From: Cedecea neteri NBRC 105707 = ATCC 33855
GTDB lineage: Bacteria; Pseudomonadota; Gammaproteobacteria; Enterobacterales; Enterobacteriaceae
Assembly (NCBI RefSeq): GCF_001571265.1
Contig: NZ_BCTL01000030.1
Location: 1 to 64,000, forward strand
DNA: 64,000 bases
Reading direction: 5' to 3'
Shown in pieces: positions 19,969-31,827 of this stretch (the first letter of the stretch is position 1; each line of letters starts with the position of its first letter). Made by a program: the position numbers and the translations under genes. A model generated the notes under the pieces. It saw only the letters and a program-made list of their open reading frames with translations, ran no database searches and was not told where the DNA came from.

Positions 19969-22776
19969 ATGCAGAACGGCGCGATGAAGCCCTGGCTGGA
20001 CTCTTCCTGGCTGGCGGGCGCAAACCAGTCCTACATAGAGCAGCTCTATGAAGACTTCTTAACCGATCCTGACTCTGTTGATGCGCACTGGCGCACCATG
20101 TTCCAGCAGTTAGCTGGCACCGGAGCCAGACCGGATCAATTCCATTCAAAAACGCGTGATTATTTCCGTCGTCTGGCGAAGGATGCCTCACGTTACTCCA
20201 CCGCAATCACCGATCCTGACACTGACGTTAAGCAAGTTAAGGTTCTGCAGCTGATCAACGCCTGGCGTTTCCGCGGGCATCAGGCAGCTAACCTCGATCC
20301 GCTTGGCCTGTGGAAGCAAGAATCCGTTCCCGATCTGGATCCGGCTTTCCACAACCTGACGGATGAGGATCTGCAGCAGAGTTTTAACGTGGGTTCTTTT
20401 GCCGGCGGCAAAGAAACCATGAAGCTTGCGGATCTGATTGACGCACTGCAACAAACCTACGGCGGCTCTATTGGCGCCGAATACATGCACATTACCAACA
20501 CAGAAGAAAAACGCTGGATCCAGCAGCGCATTGAATCTGTGGTGGGCCAGTCAACCTTTACGCCGGAAGAGAAAAAACGCTTCCTGAGCGAGTTGACTGC
20601 AGCAGAAGGTCTGGAACGTTACCTGGGTGCCAAATTCCCTGGGGCGAAACGCTTCTCGCTGGAAGGCGGAGACGCGCTGGTTCCGATGCTTAAAGAGATG
20701 ATTCGCCACGCCGGTAAGAGCGGCACGCGCGAAGTGGTGCTGGGTATGGCGCACCGCGGTCGTCTTAACGTGCTGATCAACGTGCTGGGTAAAAAACCGC
20801 AGGATCTGTTCGACGAATTTGCGGGCAAACATAAAGAACACCTTGGTACCGGTGACGTGAAGTACCACATGGGCTTCTCTTCCGATGTTGAAACCGAAGG
20901 CGGCCTGGTTCACCTGGCGCTGGCGTTTAACCCGTCTCACCTTGAAATCGTTAGCCCGGTGGTTATCGGTTCCGTGCGTGCGCGCCTTGATCGTCTGGAT
21001 AAGCCAGGCAGCAACCAGGTTCTGCCGATCACCATTCACGGTGATGCCGCTGTAGCCGGGCAGGGCGTGGTTCAGGAAACCCTGAACATGTCCAAAGCGC
21101 GTGGTTATGAAGTGGGCGGTACCGTACGTATCGTTATCAACAACCAGATTGGTTTCACCACCTCTAACCCGCTGGATGCACGCTCCACGCCGTACTGTAC
21201 CGATATCGGTAAGATGGTGATGGCACCGATTTTCCACGTCAATGCAGATGACCCGGAAGCCGTTGCCTTCGTGACTCGTCTGGCGCTGGACTTCCGTAAT
21301 ACCTTCAAACGCGACGTGTTTATCGATCTGGTTTGCTATCGTCGCCACGGTCATAACGAAGCTGATGAGCCAAGCGCAACTCAGCCAGTGATGTACCAGA
21401 AAATCAAAAAACATCCGACCCCACGTAAGATTTACGCCGACAAGCTGGAGCAGGACAAACTGGCCACGCTGGAAGATGCCACCGAAATGGTGAATCTGTA
21501 CCGCGATGCGCTGGATGCCGGTGAATGCGTCGTCAACGAATGGCGTCCGATGAACATGCACTCCTTTACCTGGTCGCCGTACCTCAACCACGAGTGGGAC
21601 GAAAGCTACCCGAACAAGGTTGAGATGAAGCGCGTGCAGGAACTGGCTAAGCGCATCAGCACCGTGCCGGAAGCCGTAGAAATGCAGTCTCGCGTGGCTA
21701 AGATTTACGGCGATCGTCAGGAAATGGCGAGCGGTAACAAGCTGTTCGACTGGGGCGCTGCGGAGAACCTGGCTTACGCCACGCTGGTCGACGAAGGCGT
21801 GTCCGTCCGTCTGTCCGGTGAAGATGCGGGTCGCGGTACCTTCTTCCACCGCCATGCGGTTATCCATAACCAGAGCAACGGTTCTACCTATACGCCGCTG
21901 GCGCACGTGCATAACAGCCAGGGCATTTTCAAAGTCTGGGATTCCGTGCTGTCTGAAGAAGCGGTGCTGGCCTTTGAATACGGTTACGCCACGGCAGAAC
22001 CACGCACGCTGACCATTTGGGAAGCCCAGTTTGGCGACTTCGCTAACGGTGCTCAGGTTGTGATTGACCAGTTCATCAGCTCCGGCGAACAGAAATGGGG
22101 CCGTATGTGTGGCCTGGTGATGCTGCTGCCGCACGGCTATGAAGGTCAGGGCCCAGAGCACTCCTCCGCGCGTCTGGAGCGCTACCTTCAGCTGTGCGCC
22201 GAGCAGAACATGCAGGTTTGCGTCCCGTCTACGCCGGCTCAGGTTTATCACATGCTGCGTCGTCAGGCGCTGCGCGGGATGCGCCGTCCGCTGGTCGTGA
22301 TGTCACCGAAATCTCTGCTGCGCCATCCGCTGGCGGTTTCCAGCCTCGACGAACTGGCCAACGGCACTTTCCTGCCGGCAATTGGTGAGATTGACGAACT
22401 GGATCCTAAAGGCGTGAAGCGTGTAGTACTGTGTTCCGGTAAGGTTTACTACGACCTGCTTGAGCAGCGTCGCAAGAACGACCAGAAGGATGTGGCGATT
22501 GTGCGTATCGAGCAGCTCTATCCGTTCCCGCATCAGGCGGTACAGGAAGCGCTGAAGCCGTTCGCTCACGTGCATGATTTTGTCTGGTGCCAGGAAGAGC
22601 CGCTGAACCAGGGCGCCTGGTACTGCAGCCAACACCACCTCCGCGAAGTGATTCCGTTTGGGTCAGCCCTGCGTTATGCAGGTCGCCCGGCCTCCGCCTC
22701 TCCGGCGGTAGGGTATATGTCCGTTCACCAGAAGCAGCAGCAAGATCTGGTTAATGACGCGCTGAACGTCGAATAA
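19969..22776 (+). CDS. sucA: 2-oxoglutarate dehydrogenase E1
   Basis: 935 residues (E. coli 933). Thiamine diphosphate enzyme. Active-site region VVLGMAHRGRLNVL, the ThDP motif GDAAVAGQGVVQETLNMS ... NNQIGFTT, the histidine-rich HGHNEADEPS and the C-terminal transketolase-like domain (PHGYEGQGPEHSSARLER) are present. It decarboxylates 2-oxoglutarate and succinylates the SucB lipoyl group. The start MQNGAMKPWL matches the family. Confidence 0.98.
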   Translation: MQNGAMKPWLDSSWLAGANQSYIEQLYEDFLTDPDSVDAHWRTMFQQLAGTGARPDQFHSKTRDYFRRLAKDASRYSTAITDPDTDVKQVKVLQLINAWRFRGHQAANLDPLGLWKQESVPDLDPAFHNLTDEDLQQSFNVGSFAGGKETMKLADLIDALQQTYGGSIGAEYMHITNTEEKRWIQQRIESVVGQSTFTPEEKKRFLSELTAAEGLERYLGAKFPGAKRFSLEGGDALVPMLKEMIRHAGKSGTREVVLGMAHRGRLNVLINVLGKKPQDLFDEFAGKHKEHLGTGDVKYHMGFSSDVETEGGLVHLALAFNPSHLEIVSPVVIGSVRARLDRLDKPGSNQVLPITIHGDAAVAGQGVVQETLNMSKARGYEVGGTVRIVINNQIGFTTSNPLDARSTPYCTDIGKMVMAPIFHVNADDPEAVAFVTRLALDFRNTFKRDVFIDLVCYRRHGHNEADEPSATQPVMYQKIKKHPTPRKIYADKLEQDKLATLEDATEMVNLYRDALDAGECVVNEWRPMNMHSFTWSPYLNHEWDESYPNKVEMKRVQELAKRISTVPEAVEMQSRVAKIYGDRQEMASGNKLFDWGAAENLAYATLVDEGVSVRLSGEDAGRGTFFHRHAVIHNQSNGSTYTPLAHVHNSQGIFKVWDSVLSEEAVLAFEYGYATAEPRTLTIWEAQFGDFANGAQVVIDQFISSGEQKWGRMCGLVMLLPHGYEGQGPEHSSARLERYLQLCAEQNMQVCVPSTPAQVYHMLRRQALRGMRRPLVVMSPKSLLRHPLAVSSLDELANGTFLPAIGEIDELDPKGVKRVVLCSGKVYYDLLEQRRKNDQKDVAIVRIEQLYPFPHQAVQEALKPFAHVHDFVWCQEEPLNQGAWYCSQHHLREVIPFGSALRYAGRPASASPAVGYMSVHQKQQQDLVNDALNVE

Positions 22777-22791
22777 ATTAAAGGATAAATA

Positions 22792-24018
22792 ATGAGTAGC
22801 GTAGATATTCTAGTTCCTGACCTGCCTGAGTCCGTAGCCGACGCGACAGTGGCAACCTGGCATAAAAAACCGGGCGACAGCGTCAAACGTGACGAAGTGC
22901 TGGTTGAAATCGAAACTGACAAAGTGGTGCTGGAAGTCCCTGCTTCAGCGGACGGCATTCTGGATGCGGTACTGGAAGACGAAGGCACGACCGTGACTTC
23001 TCGTCAGATTCTGGGTCGCCTGCGTGAAGGCAACAGCGGCGGGAAAGAAACCTCCGTTAAGTCTGACAGCAAAGAGTCCACCCCGGCTCAGCGCCAGCAG
23101 GCTTCTCTGGAAGAGCAGAATAACGATGCCCTCAGCCCGGCTATCCGCCGTCTGATTGCAGAAAATGACCTCGACGCCAGCGCTATCAAAGGCAGCGGCG
23201 TAGGTGGCCGTATCACTCGTGAAGACGTTGAAAAACACCTGAGCGAAGCGAAAGCAAAACAGCCTGCACAGGCGAAAGCCGCAGAAGCATCTCAGGCGCC
23301 AGTTGCTCCACTGGCTGGCCGCAGCGAAAAACGCGTGCCGATGACCCGTCTGCGTAAGCGCGTGGCCGAGCGTCTGCTGGAAGCGAAAAACTCCACCGCC
23401 ATGCTCACAACCTTCAACGAAGTGAACATGAAGCCAATCATGGAACTGCGTAAGCAGTACGGTGAAGCGTTTGAAAAACGTCACGGCGTGCGTCTGGGCT
23501 TCATGTCCTTCTACATTAAAGCGGTTGTTGAAGCGCTGAAACGCTATCCGGAAGTGAATGCTTCTATCGACGGCGAAGACGTGGTTTACCATAACTACTT
23601 CGACGTCAGCATCGCGGTTTCTACCCCGCGTGGCCTGGTAACGCCAGTGCTGAAAGATGTTGATACCCTGGGGATGGCCGACATCGAAAAACGCATCAAA
23701 GAGCTGGCGGTGAAAGGCCGTGACGGCAAGCTGACCGTGGAAGAGCTGACCGGCGGTAACTTCACCATCACCAACGGTGGCGTCTTCGGTTCTCTGATGT
23801 CTACGCCAATCATCAACCCACCGCAGAGCGCGATCTTGGGCATGCACGCCATCAAAGACCGCCCAATGGCGGTTGACGGTAAAGTTGAGATCCTGCCGAT
23901 GATGTATCTGGCGCTCTCTTACGATCACCGTCTGATCGATGGCCGCGAGTCCGTGGGTTACCTGGTAGCGATTAAAGAGCTGCTGGAAGATCCAACTCGT
24001 CTGCTGCTGGACGTGTAG
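22792..24018 (+). CDS. sucB: dihydrolipoyl succinyltransferase E2
   Basis: 408 residues (E. coli 405). N-terminal lipoyl domain with the attachment Lys44 in [11 protein letters not shown], a peripheral-subunit binding domain ([20 protein letters not shown]), an Ala-rich linker, and the catalytic domain ending [13 protein letters not shown] (His and Asp). It forms the core of the 2-oxoglutarate dehydrogenase complex. The three extra residues appear to be in the flexible linker. It follows sucA by 15 nt. Confidence 0.98.
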   Translation: MSSVDILVPDLPESVADATVATWHKKPGDSVKRDEVLVEIETDKVVLEVPASADGILDAVLEDEGTTVTSRQILGRLREGNSGGKETSVKSDSKESTPAQRQQASLEEQNNDALSPAIRRLIAENDLDASAIKGSGVGGRITREDVEKHLSEAKAKQPAQAKAAEASQAPVAPLAGRSEKRVPMTRLRKRVAERLLEAKNSTAMLTTFNEVNMKPIMELRKQYGEAFEKRHGVRLGFMSFYIKAVVEALKRYPEVNASIDGEDVVYHNYFDVSIAVSTPRGLVTPVLKDVDTLGMADIEKRIKELAVKGRDGKLTVEELTGGNFTITNGGVFGSLMSTPIINPPQSAILGMHAIKDRPMAVDGKVEILPMMYLALSYDHRLIDGRESVGYLVAIKELLEDPTRLLLDV

Positions 24019-24032
24019 TCAAACAAGACTCT

Positions 24033-24054
24033 GGCGGGTGCTATGACACCCGCC
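24033..24054 (+). repeat. hairpin between sucB and sucC
   Basis: A perfect 8-bp GC-rich stem GGCGGGTG / CACCCGCC with a 6-nt loop and no T run. It may separate or stabilise the sucAB and sucCD parts of the transcript. Confidence 0.5.
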
Positions 24055-24116
24055 CCTACAACCAAATCTAACCTTACCCCGAGCATTAATGCTCTTTATC
24101 TGGATGGATAGAACTC

Positions 24117-25283
24117 ATGAACTTACACGAATATCAGGCGAAACAGTTGTTTGCTCGGTATGGTTTGCCGGCACCCGTCGGTTACGCCTGCACCACACCG
24201 CGTGAAGCGGAAGAAGCCGCCTCTAAAATTGGCGCGGGTCCTTGGGTGGTGAAATGTCAGGTTCATGCCGGTGGCCGCGGTAAAGCGGGCGGTGTGAAAG
24301 TGGTTAACAGCAAAGAAGACATTCGTGCTTTTGCTGAGCACTGGCTGGGCAAACGTCTGGTGACCTACCAGACGGACGCCAACGGCCAGCCTGTACACCA
24401 GATTCTGGTTGAAGCTGCAACCGACATCGACAAAGAGCTGTACCTGGGCGCGGTTGTTGACCGTAGCTCTCGCCGCGTAGTCTTCATGGCTTCCACCGAA
24501 GGCGGCGTGGAAATCGAAAAAGTGGCGGAAGAAACCCCACACCTGATCCACAAAGTTGCGCTGGATCCGCTGGCGGGCCCAATGCCTTATCAGGGTCGTG
24601 AGCTGGCGTTCAAACTGGGTCTGGAAGGTAAACAGGTTCAGCAGTTCACCAAGATCTTTATGGGTCTGGCGACTATTTTCCTTGAGCGCGACCTGGCGCT
24701 GATCGAAATCAACCCGCTGGTGATCACTAAGCAGGGCGATCTGATCTGCCTCGACGGCAAACTGGGTGCCGACGGTAACGCGCTGTTCCGTCAGCCGGAC
24801 CTGCGTGAAATGCGCGATCAGTCTCAGGAAGACCCGCGTGAAGCTCAGGCTGCACAGTGGGAGCTGAACTACGTGGCGCTGGACGGCAACATCGGCTGCA
24901 TGGTTAACGGTGCGGGCCTGGCAATGGGCACCATGGACATCGTTAAGCTGCACGGCGGCGAGCCGGCTAACTTCCTGGACGTTGGCGGCGGCGCGACCAA
25001 AGAGCGTGTAACTGAAGCGTTCAAAATCATCCTGTCAGACGACAAAGTAAAAGCCGTTCTGGTGAACATCTTCGGTGGTATCGTACGCTGCGACCTGATT
25101 GCTGACGGCATTATCGGCGCGGTAGCTGAAGTGGGCGTTAACGTGCCGGTGGTAGTGCGTCTGGAAGGTAACAACGCCGAACTGGGCGCGAAGAAACTGG
25201 CGGATAGCGGCCTGAACATCATTGCAGCGAAAAGTCTGACGGACGCAGCACAGCAGGTTGTTGCTGCCGTGGAGGGGAAATAA
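24117..25283 (+). CDS. sucC: succinyl-CoA synthetase beta subunit
   Basis: 388 residues. ATP-grasp domain (about 1-240; [17 protein letters not shown]) and CoA-ligase domain with [23 protein letters not shown] and [11 protein letters not shown]. Together with SucD it makes ATP from succinyl-CoA. Its stop overlaps the sucD start (TAATG). Confidence 0.98.
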   Translation: MNLHEYQAKQLFARYGLPAPVGYACTTPREAEEAASKIGAGPWVVKCQVHAGGRGKAGGVKVVNSKEDIRAFAEHWLGKRLVTYQTDANGQPVHQILVEAATDIDKELYLGAVVDRSSRRVVFMASTEGGVEIEKVAEETPHLIHKVALDPLAGPMPYQGRELAFKLGLEGKQVQQFTKIFMGLATIFLERDLALIEINPLVITKQGDLICLDGKLGADGNALFRQPDLREMRDQSQEDPREAQAAQWELNYVALDGNIGCMVNGAGLAMGTMDIVKLHGGEPANFLDVGGGATKERVTEAFKIILSDDKVKAVLVNIFGGIVRCDLIADGIIGAVAEVGVNVPVVVRLEGNNAELGAKKLADSGLNIIAAKSLTDAAQQVVAAVEGK

Positions 25284-26155
25284 TGTCCATTTTGATCGAT
25301 AAAAACACCAAGGTAATTTGCCAGGGCTTTACCGGCAGCCAGGGGACTTTCCACTCCGAACAGGCGATTGCCTACGGGACGCAAATGGTTGGCGGAGTGA
25401 CGCCAGGCAAAGGCGGTACTGAACATCTGGGTCTGCCGGTATTCAATACCGTGCGTGAAGCCGTTGAAGCTACCGGCGCGACTGCTTCCGTTATTTACGT
25501 TCCAGCCCCGTTCTGCAAAGACTCCATCCTGGAAGCGATTGACGCGGGCATCAAGCTGATTATCACCATCACCGAAGGCATCCCTACGCTGGATATGCTG
25601 ACCGTGAAAGTGGCACTGGATGAAGCTGGCGTGCGTATGATCGGGCCAAACTGCCCGGGCGTTATCACCCCAGGCGAATGCAAAATCGGCATCATGCCGG
25701 GGCACATTCACCTGCCGGGCAAAGTAGGCATCGTTTCCCGTTCCGGGACGCTGACCTATGAAGCCGTTAAGCAGACCACCGACATCGGCCTCGGCCAGTC
25801 AACCTGCGTTGGTATCGGCGGTGACCCGATTCCTGGCTCCAACTTCATTGATATCCTGAAGATGTTCCAGGCAGACCCGAAAACCGAAGCCATTGTGATG
25901 ATCGGTGAAATCGGCGGGAGCGCAGAAGAAGAAGCGGCTGCCTATATTAAAGAGCACGTGACCAAACCTGTTGTGGGCTACATTGCCGGCGTTACCGCGC
26001 CTAAAGGCAAGCGTATGGGCCACGCGGGCGCCATCATTGCGGGCGGGAAGGGAACTGCGGATGAGAAATTCGCTGCTCTGGAAGCCGCTGGCGTGAAAAC
26101 CGTTCGCAGCCTCGCCGACATTGGCGATGCGCTGAAAGCTATTCTGCCGCAGTAA
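25283..26155 (+). CDS. sucD: succinyl-CoA synthetase alpha subunit
   Basis: 290 residues (E. coli 289). CoA-binding fold at the N terminus ([17 protein letters not shown]), [12 protein letters not shown], and the phosphorylated active-site His in [14 protein letters not shown] (about 247). It is the last gene of sdhCDAB-sucABCD and runs into a double hairpin. Confidence 0.98.
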   Translation: MSILIDKNTKVICQGFTGSQGTFHSEQAIAYGTQMVGGVTPGKGGTEHLGLPVFNTVREAVEATGATASVIYVPAPFCKDSILEAIDAGIKLIITITEGIPTLDMLTVKVALDEAGVRMIGPNCPGVITPGECKIGIMPGHIHLPGKVGIVSRSGTLTYEAVKQTTDIGLGQSTCVGIGGDPIPGSNFIDILKMFQADPKTEAIVMIGEIGGSAEEEAAAYIKEHVTKPVVGYIAGVTAPKGKRMGHAGAIIAGGKGTADEKFAALEAAGVKTVRSLADIGDALKAILPQ

Positions 26156-26162
26156 GCAGATG

Positions 26163-26180
26163 CCCCCGCGTAAGCGGGGG
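26163..26180 (+). repeat. GC-rich hairpin in sucD 3' UTR
   Basis: CCCCCGC-GTAA-GCGGGGG, a 7-bp stem with a tetraloop, 8 nt after the sucD stop. With no T tract it may be a processing or stability element ahead of the true terminator. Confidence 0.6.
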
Positions 26181-26210
26181 AAACAGTAATAATAAGTGTT
26201 CGACATGGTT

Positions 26211-26235
26211 GGCCACCCTGGGTGGCCTTTTTTTA
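26211..26235 (+). terminator. sdh-suc operon terminator
   Basis: GGCCACC-CTG-GGTGGCC followed by seven or more T. It is a strong Rho-independent terminator for the nine-gene TCA transcript. The preceding 3' UTR has the form of an Hfq-type 3'-derived sRNA, like E. coli SdhX from the same place. Confidence 0.92.
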
Positions 26236-26976
26236 TGTTTCTGCCTTGATAACCCAGCTTCATCTTGCGCTGCATCGCGCATTCCCTCGCCTTTATTCTT
26301 TTCCTGAATAATTTCTCATCGCGATATTTTCACTCTGTAACCTTATAAAAAATAATGATTTGTTAATTTAATTTATATCAAAAGTGAATTATTTGTGAAT
26401 ATTAAAAAGAGGGTGCCGAAATCACAACAAAAGATAGCGGATAAATAGTGTAAAGATGACCCGGTGGGCAAAGGGTAAATTTAAGGTTCAGGTTTAAATA
26501 TCCGCCTTATGTTGAGAATAAGCGCCACGAAATTAACCTAAAGCGAAGTGCCAAAACATATCGTTAACAACAAATTCACGATTAATTCTCTATTGAAAAA
26601 TAATTAACATTACCAATGTAAATTGTTTTGGATCAAGGTTTAAAGCTGGCTTTGCAGGGTATAAAGGGGCAAAATTGCTGCAGATCAAACTGGCCGAATA
26701 ACGGTGTTTTAGCTATAAATTGATCGCCGTCGTAAAACGTAAAAAACATTAAGCAAAGACCTGTTTATTGTAAGGGAATTGCAGGGTAATATAATTACGG
26801 GTTATTTTTGATTTAATTAACGTGTTTGTAACCTTTCACCTTTTGATTTCACATTTGAATAAAGTGGGCGAGAAAAAGGGGGACTGGAAGCGAATGTATT
26901 TGTATTAGGGCATGCTTGTGGGAAACCTCCCGGTGAACCACAGTCGAAGTCTTCATGCGAAGAGCAAGGAGTCAAG
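26236..26976 (+). other. long AT-rich region upstream of cydA
   Basis: About 740 nt without a convincing gene. In E. coli this interval holds mngRAB; none remains here. The region is AT-rich with several GTTAA-type elements that could be ArcA sites, an FNR-like site (26623-26636), and a conserved-looking block (GTGTTTTAGCTATAAATTGATC at about 26702-26724) that I associate with cydA promoters. Confidence 0.6.
26623..26636 (+). promoter_or_regulatory. FNR-like site upstream of cydA
   Basis: TTGTTTTGGATCAA matches TTGAT-N4-ATCAA at nine of ten specific positions. FNR and ArcA are the known oxygen regulators of cydAB in E. coli. Confidence 0.6.
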
Positions 26977-28545
26977 ATGTTTGATATTGTCGAACTGTCG
27001 CGCTTACAGTTTGCCTTGACCGCGATGTACCACTTCCTGTTTGTGCCGCTGACGCTAGGTATGGCGTTCTTGCTGGCCATCATGGAAACGGTCTATGTGC
27101 TGTCAGGTAAGCAGATTTATAAAGATATGACCAAATTCTGGGGCAAGTTGTTTGCAATCAACTTTGCGCTGGGGGTGGCAACCGGTTTGACCATGGAGTT
27201 CCAGTTCGGGACTAACTGGTCTTACTATTCTCACTATGTAGGGGATATCTTCGGTGCGCCGCTGGCGATCGAAGGCCTGATGGCATTCTTCCTCGAATCT
27301 ACCTTTGTTGGTCTGTTCTTCTTTGGCTGGGATCGCCTCGGCAAAGTTCAGCATATGGCCGTTACCTGGCTGGTAGCATTGGGCTCCAACCTCTCCGCGC
27401 TGTGGATTCTGGTCGCTAACGGCTGGATGCAAAACCCTATCGCTTCCGACTTCAACTTCGAAACCATGCGTATGGAAATGGTCAGCTTTGCCGAGCTGGT
27501 CCTGAACCCGGTTGCGCAGGTTAAATTCGTTCACACCGTAGCGTCCGGCTATGTCTGTGGCGCGATGTTCGTGCTCGGTATCAGCTCCTACTATCTGCTG
27601 AAAGGCCGCGACGTCGCTTTTGCCAAGCGTTCCTTCGCAATTGCCGCGAGCTTCGGTATGGCGGCTATTCTCTCTGTTATCGTGCTGGGCGATGAGTCTG
27701 GCTACGAAATGGGTGACGTGCAGAAAACCAAACTGGCCGCGATTGAAGCCGAATGGGAAACTCAGCCAGCGCCGGCGGCGTTTACCCTGTTTGGTATTCC
27801 TGACCAGGATAAGCAAGAAAACCGTTTCGCCATTCAAATTCCTTACGCGCTGGGCATCATTGCAACCCGTTCGGTCGACAAGCCGGTAACCGGCCTGAAA
27901 GAGCTGATGGTGCAGCACGAAGAGCGTATCCGTAACGGGATGAAGGCTTACAGCCTGCTTGAGCAACTGCGCAGTGGTTCAACCGATCAAAGCGTGCGTG
28001 ATAACTTCAACCACGTGAAAAAAGACCTTGGCTATGGTCTGTTGCTGAAGCGCTATACGGAAAACGTTACCGACGCGACCGAAGAGCAGATTCAGAAAGC
28101 AACCAAAGATTCCATTCCTCGCGTAGCACCGCTTTACTTCGCGTTCCGTATCATGGTGGCCTGCGGCTTCCTGATGCTGTTCATCATTGCTGTGTCCTTC
28201 TGGACCGTGACCCGTAACGCTATTGGCTCGAAAAAATGGCTGCTGCGCGCCGCGCTGTACGGTATTCCACTGCCGTGGATTGCTATCGAATCCGGTTGGT
28301 TCGTTGCGGAATATGGGCGTCAGCCTTGGGCGGTAGGTGAAGTTCTGCCAACGGCCGTTGCAAACTCGTCATTGAGCGTGGGCGACCTGCTGTTCTCCAT
28401 GATACTGATTTGCGGCCTCTACACGCTGTTTATGGTGGCGGAACTGTTCCTGATGTTCAAATTTGCTCGCCTTGGGCCGAGCAGTCTGAAAACAGGGCGC
28501 TATCACTTTGAGCAGTCCAACGTGGCTTCTCAGCCGGCACGCTAA
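26977..28545 (+). CDS. cydA: cytochrome bd-I oxidase subunit I
   Basis: 522 residues (E. coli 522). Nine membrane helices. Haem ligands are His19 (MYHF), His about 186 and Met about 393. The periplasmic Q loop and the quinol oxidase signature [13 protein letters not shown] are present. With CydB and CydX it reduces oxygen to water using quinol at low oxygen. A good AAGGAG ribosome site precedes the ATG. Confidence 0.98.
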   Translation: MFDIVELSRLQFALTAMYHFLFVPLTLGMAFLLAIMETVYVLSGKQIYKDMTKFWGKLFAINFALGVATGLTMEFQFGTNWSYYSHYVGDIFGAPLAIEGLMAFFLESTFVGLFFFGWDRLGKVQHMAVTWLVALGSNLSALWILVANGWMQNPIASDFNFETMRMEMVSFAELVLNPVAQVKFVHTVASGYVCGAMFVLGISSYYLLKGRDVAFAKRSFAIAASFGMAAILSVIVLGDESGYEMGDVQKTKLAAIEAEWETQPAPAAFTLFGIPDQDKQENRFAIQIPYALGIIATRSVDKPVTGLKELMVQHEERIRNGMKAYSLLEQLRSGSTDQSVRDNFNHVKKDLGYGLLLKRYTENVTDATEEQIQKATKDSIPRVAPLYFAFRIMVACGFLMLFIIAVSFWTVTRNAIGSKKWLLRAALYGIPLPWIAIESGWFVAEYGRQPWAVGEVLPTAVANSSLSVGDLLFSMILICGLYTLFMVAELFLMFKFARLGPSSLKTGRYHFEQSNVASQPAR

Positions 28546-28560
28546 GACAGGAGTCGTCAA

Positions 28561-29700
28561 ATGATCGATTATGAAGTATTGCGTTTTATCTGGTGGCTGC
28601 TGGTCGGCGTTCTGCTGATTGGCTTCGCCGTCACCGACGGCTTCGATATGGGCGTGGGCATGCTGTCACGCGTGATTGGCCGCACCGACGTTGAGCGCCG
28701 CATTATGGTTAACTCCATTGCGCCGCACTGGGACGGAAACCAGGTTTGGCTGATTACCGCAGGTGGCGCGCTGTTTGCTGCCTGGCCAATGGTTTACGCT
28801 GCTGCCTTCTCCGGCTTCTATGTGGCGATGATTCTGGTGCTGGCTTCTTTGTTCTTCCGTCCGGTCGGGTTCGACTACCGCTCGAAGATTGAAGATACCC
28901 GCTGGCGCAACATGTGGGACTGGGGCATTTTCATCGGCAGCTTCGTACCGCCGCTGGTGATTGGCGTGGCGTTCGGCAACCTGCTGCAGGGCGTACCTTT
29001 CCACGTTGATGAGTACCTGCGTCTTTACTACACCGGAAACTTCTTCCAGCTGCTGAATCCGTTTGGCCTGTTGGCGGGTGTTGTTAGCGTGTCGATGATT
29101 GTGGCACAGGGCGCAACCTACCTGCAGATGCGTACCGTGGGCGAGTTACATCTGCGAGCTAAAGCCGCTGCCCAGATTGCGGCACTGGTGATGATGGTTT
29201 GCTTTGCACTGGCAGGCGTTTGGGTGGTTTACGGCATTGATGGATACGTTGTGACCTCTGCATTGGATCATCACGCTGCCTCTAACCCGCTGACTAAAGA
29301 AGTGGCACGTCAGGCAGGAGCCTGGTTGGTGAACTTCAACAATATGCCAGGCCTGTGGGCAATCCCTGCGCTGGGCGTTGTGCTGCCGTTGCTGACCATC
29401 CTCATGTCTCGTCTGGAGAAAGGCGCCCTGGCGTTTATCTTCTCCTCGCTGACGCTGGCCTGTGTGATCCTGACTGCCGGTATCGCGATGTTCCCATTCG
29501 TGATGCCTTCCAGCACCATGATGAACGCTAGCCTGACCATGTGGGATGCGACGTCCAGCCAGCTGACGCTGAATGTGATGACCTATGTTGCTATTGTGTT
29601 CGTGCCAATCATTCTTCTCTACACCACCTGGTGTTACTGGAAAATGTTCGGTCGTATCACGAAAGAGCACATCGAAAGCAACTCCACCTCTCTGTACTAA
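28561..29700 (+). CDS. cydB: cytochrome bd-I oxidase subunit II
   Basis: 379 residues. Starts MIDYEVLRFIWWLLVGVLLIG and contains GFDMGVGML and WDGNQVWLITAGGALFAAWP, typical of CydB. Eight or nine membrane helices. It follows cydA by 15 nt. Confidence 0.98.
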   Translation: MIDYEVLRFIWWLLVGVLLIGFAVTDGFDMGVGMLSRVIGRTDVERRIMVNSIAPHWDGNQVWLITAGGALFAAWPMVYAAAFSGFYVAMILVLASLFFRPVGFDYRSKIEDTRWRNMWDWGIFIGSFVPPLVIGVAFGNLLQGVPFHVDEYLRLYYTGNFFQLLNPFGLLAGVVSVSMIVAQGATYLQMRTVGELHLRAKAAAQIAALVMMVCFALAGVWVVYGIDGYVVTSALDHHAASNPLTKEVARQAGAWLVNFNNMPGLWAIPALGVVLPLLTILMSRLEKGALAFIFSSLTLACVILTAGIAMFPFVMPSSTMMNASLTMWDATSSQLTLNVMTYVAIVFVPIILLYTTWCYWKMFGRITKEHIESNSTSLY

Positions 29701-29713
29701 TAAGGAGCTGATT

Positions 29714-29827
29714 ATGTGGTATTTTGCATGGATTCTGGGCACGCTTCTCGCGTGTGCATTCGGGATTATTACCGCGCTGGCTCTCGAGCACGTTGAGGCG
29801 AGCAAAGCCGGAAAAGAAGAGCACTGA
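29714..29827 (+). CDS. cydX: CydX small subunit of cytochrome bd-I
   Basis: A 37-codon gene starting MWYFAWILGTLLACAFG with AAGGAG ahead of it. One membrane helix, nearly identical to E. coli CydX, which is needed for stable, active oxidase. Its stop overlaps the ybgE start (TGATG). Confidence 0.96.
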   Translation: MWYFAWILGTLLACAFGIITALALEHVEASKAGKEEH

Positions 29828-30120
29828 TGGAATACGTTATCGCGAAACTGTACGCGGTAATGGACAAGAGCCCCTTGCGGGCTCTTTCCTTAGTGATGGC
29901 GCTGGTGCTGGCTGGGTGTATTTTTTGGGACCCGTCTCGTTTTGCCGCCAAAACGAGTGAGCTGGAGATTTGGCATGGCTTCCTGCTGATGTGGGGCGTT
30001 TGTGCCGGGATCATTCATGGAGTGGGTTTCCGCCCAACCAAAGTGCTCTGGCAGGGCATTTTCTGCCCGTTGATTGCCGATTTAGTGCTCATCGCTGGAC
30101 TGCTGTTTTTCTTCTTCTGA
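29827..30120 (+). CDS. ybgE: YbgE cyd-operon membrane protein
   Basis: 97 residues with two or three hydrophobic spans and the conserved block ELEIWHGFLLMWGVCAGIIHGVGFRP. It belongs to the Cyd operon protein YbgE family, of unknown precise role. It is translationally coupled to cydX. Confidence 0.93.
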   Translation: MEYVIAKLYAVMDKSPLRALSLVMALVLAGCIFWDPSRFAAKTSELEIWHGFLLMWGVCAGIIHGVGFRPTKVLWQGIFCPLIADLVLIAGLLFFFF

Positions 30121-30155
30121 ATGCCGTCGCGCATTCCCCTGCACGATGCAGAAAT

Positions 30156-30177
30156 TATGGGCTTTAACAAGCCCATA
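30156..30177. terminator. hairpin after ybgE
   Basis: TATGGGCTT / AAGCCCATA forms a 9-bp stem with a 4-nt loop but lacks a good T tract on the plus strand. It is a weak terminator candidate between cyd and tol. Confidence 0.45.
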
Positions 30178-30268
30178 AAAATTTACTTAACGTTTAAAAC
30201 AATCCATTCCAAACCCTCATTCTCTTGCGTATAGTAAGCAGCGTTTAATTGCATTACCGGGATGTAAA

Positions 30269-31356
<1,088 letters not shown>

Positions 31357-31369
31357 CAAGGGGTAAGTC

Positions 31370-31795
31370 ATGGCCAGACGCGGACGTGGTCGTCGTGAGC
31401 TGAAGTCAGAAATTAACATCGTTCCTTTGCTGGACGTGCTGCTGGTGCTGCTGCTGATCTTTATGGCAACGGCGCCGATCATCACCCAGAGCGTCGAAGT
31501 GGATCTGCCGGATGCGACAGACTCACAGACCGTTAGCAGCAACGATGAACCGCCGGTCATTATTGAAGTGTCCGGGGTAGGGCAGTACAGCGTAGTGGTT
31601 GAGAAAGATCGCATGGATCAGCTGCCGTCAGAGCAGGTTGTTGCCGAAGCGCAGCGCCGTCTGCAGGCGAATCCAAAAACGGTCTTTTTGATCGGCGGCG
31701 CAAAAGATGTTCCGTATGACGAGATCATCAAGGCGCTGAATCTGTTGCATCAGGCGGGCGTGAAGTCCGTTGGTTTGATGACGCAGCCAATCTGA
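31370..31795 (+). CDS. tolR: TolR
   Basis: 141 residues. ExbD/TolR family: one N-terminal membrane helix with the proton-carrying Asp in NIVPLLDVLLVLLLIFM, then a periplasmic domain. It is the partner of TolQ. Confidence 0.97.
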   Translation: MARRGRGRRELKSEINIVPLLDVLLVLLLIFMATAPIITQSVEVDLPDATDSQTVSSNDEPPVIIEVSGVGQYSVVVEKDRMDQLPSEQVVAEAQRRLQANPKTVFLIGGAKDVPYDEIIKALNLLHQAGVKSVGLMTQPI

Positions 31796-31827
31796 TCCAT
31801 CTCGCTTAAAACGTTTGGGAACCGATA

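Noticed and set aside
20551-22251. 566-codon frame antisense to sucA
   Set aside because: Same reason: codon bias in sucA suppresses stops on the other strand; the sequence is low-information His/Gln/Arg.
22945-23928. 327-codon frame antisense to sucB
   Set aside because: Codon-bias shadow without initiation signals.
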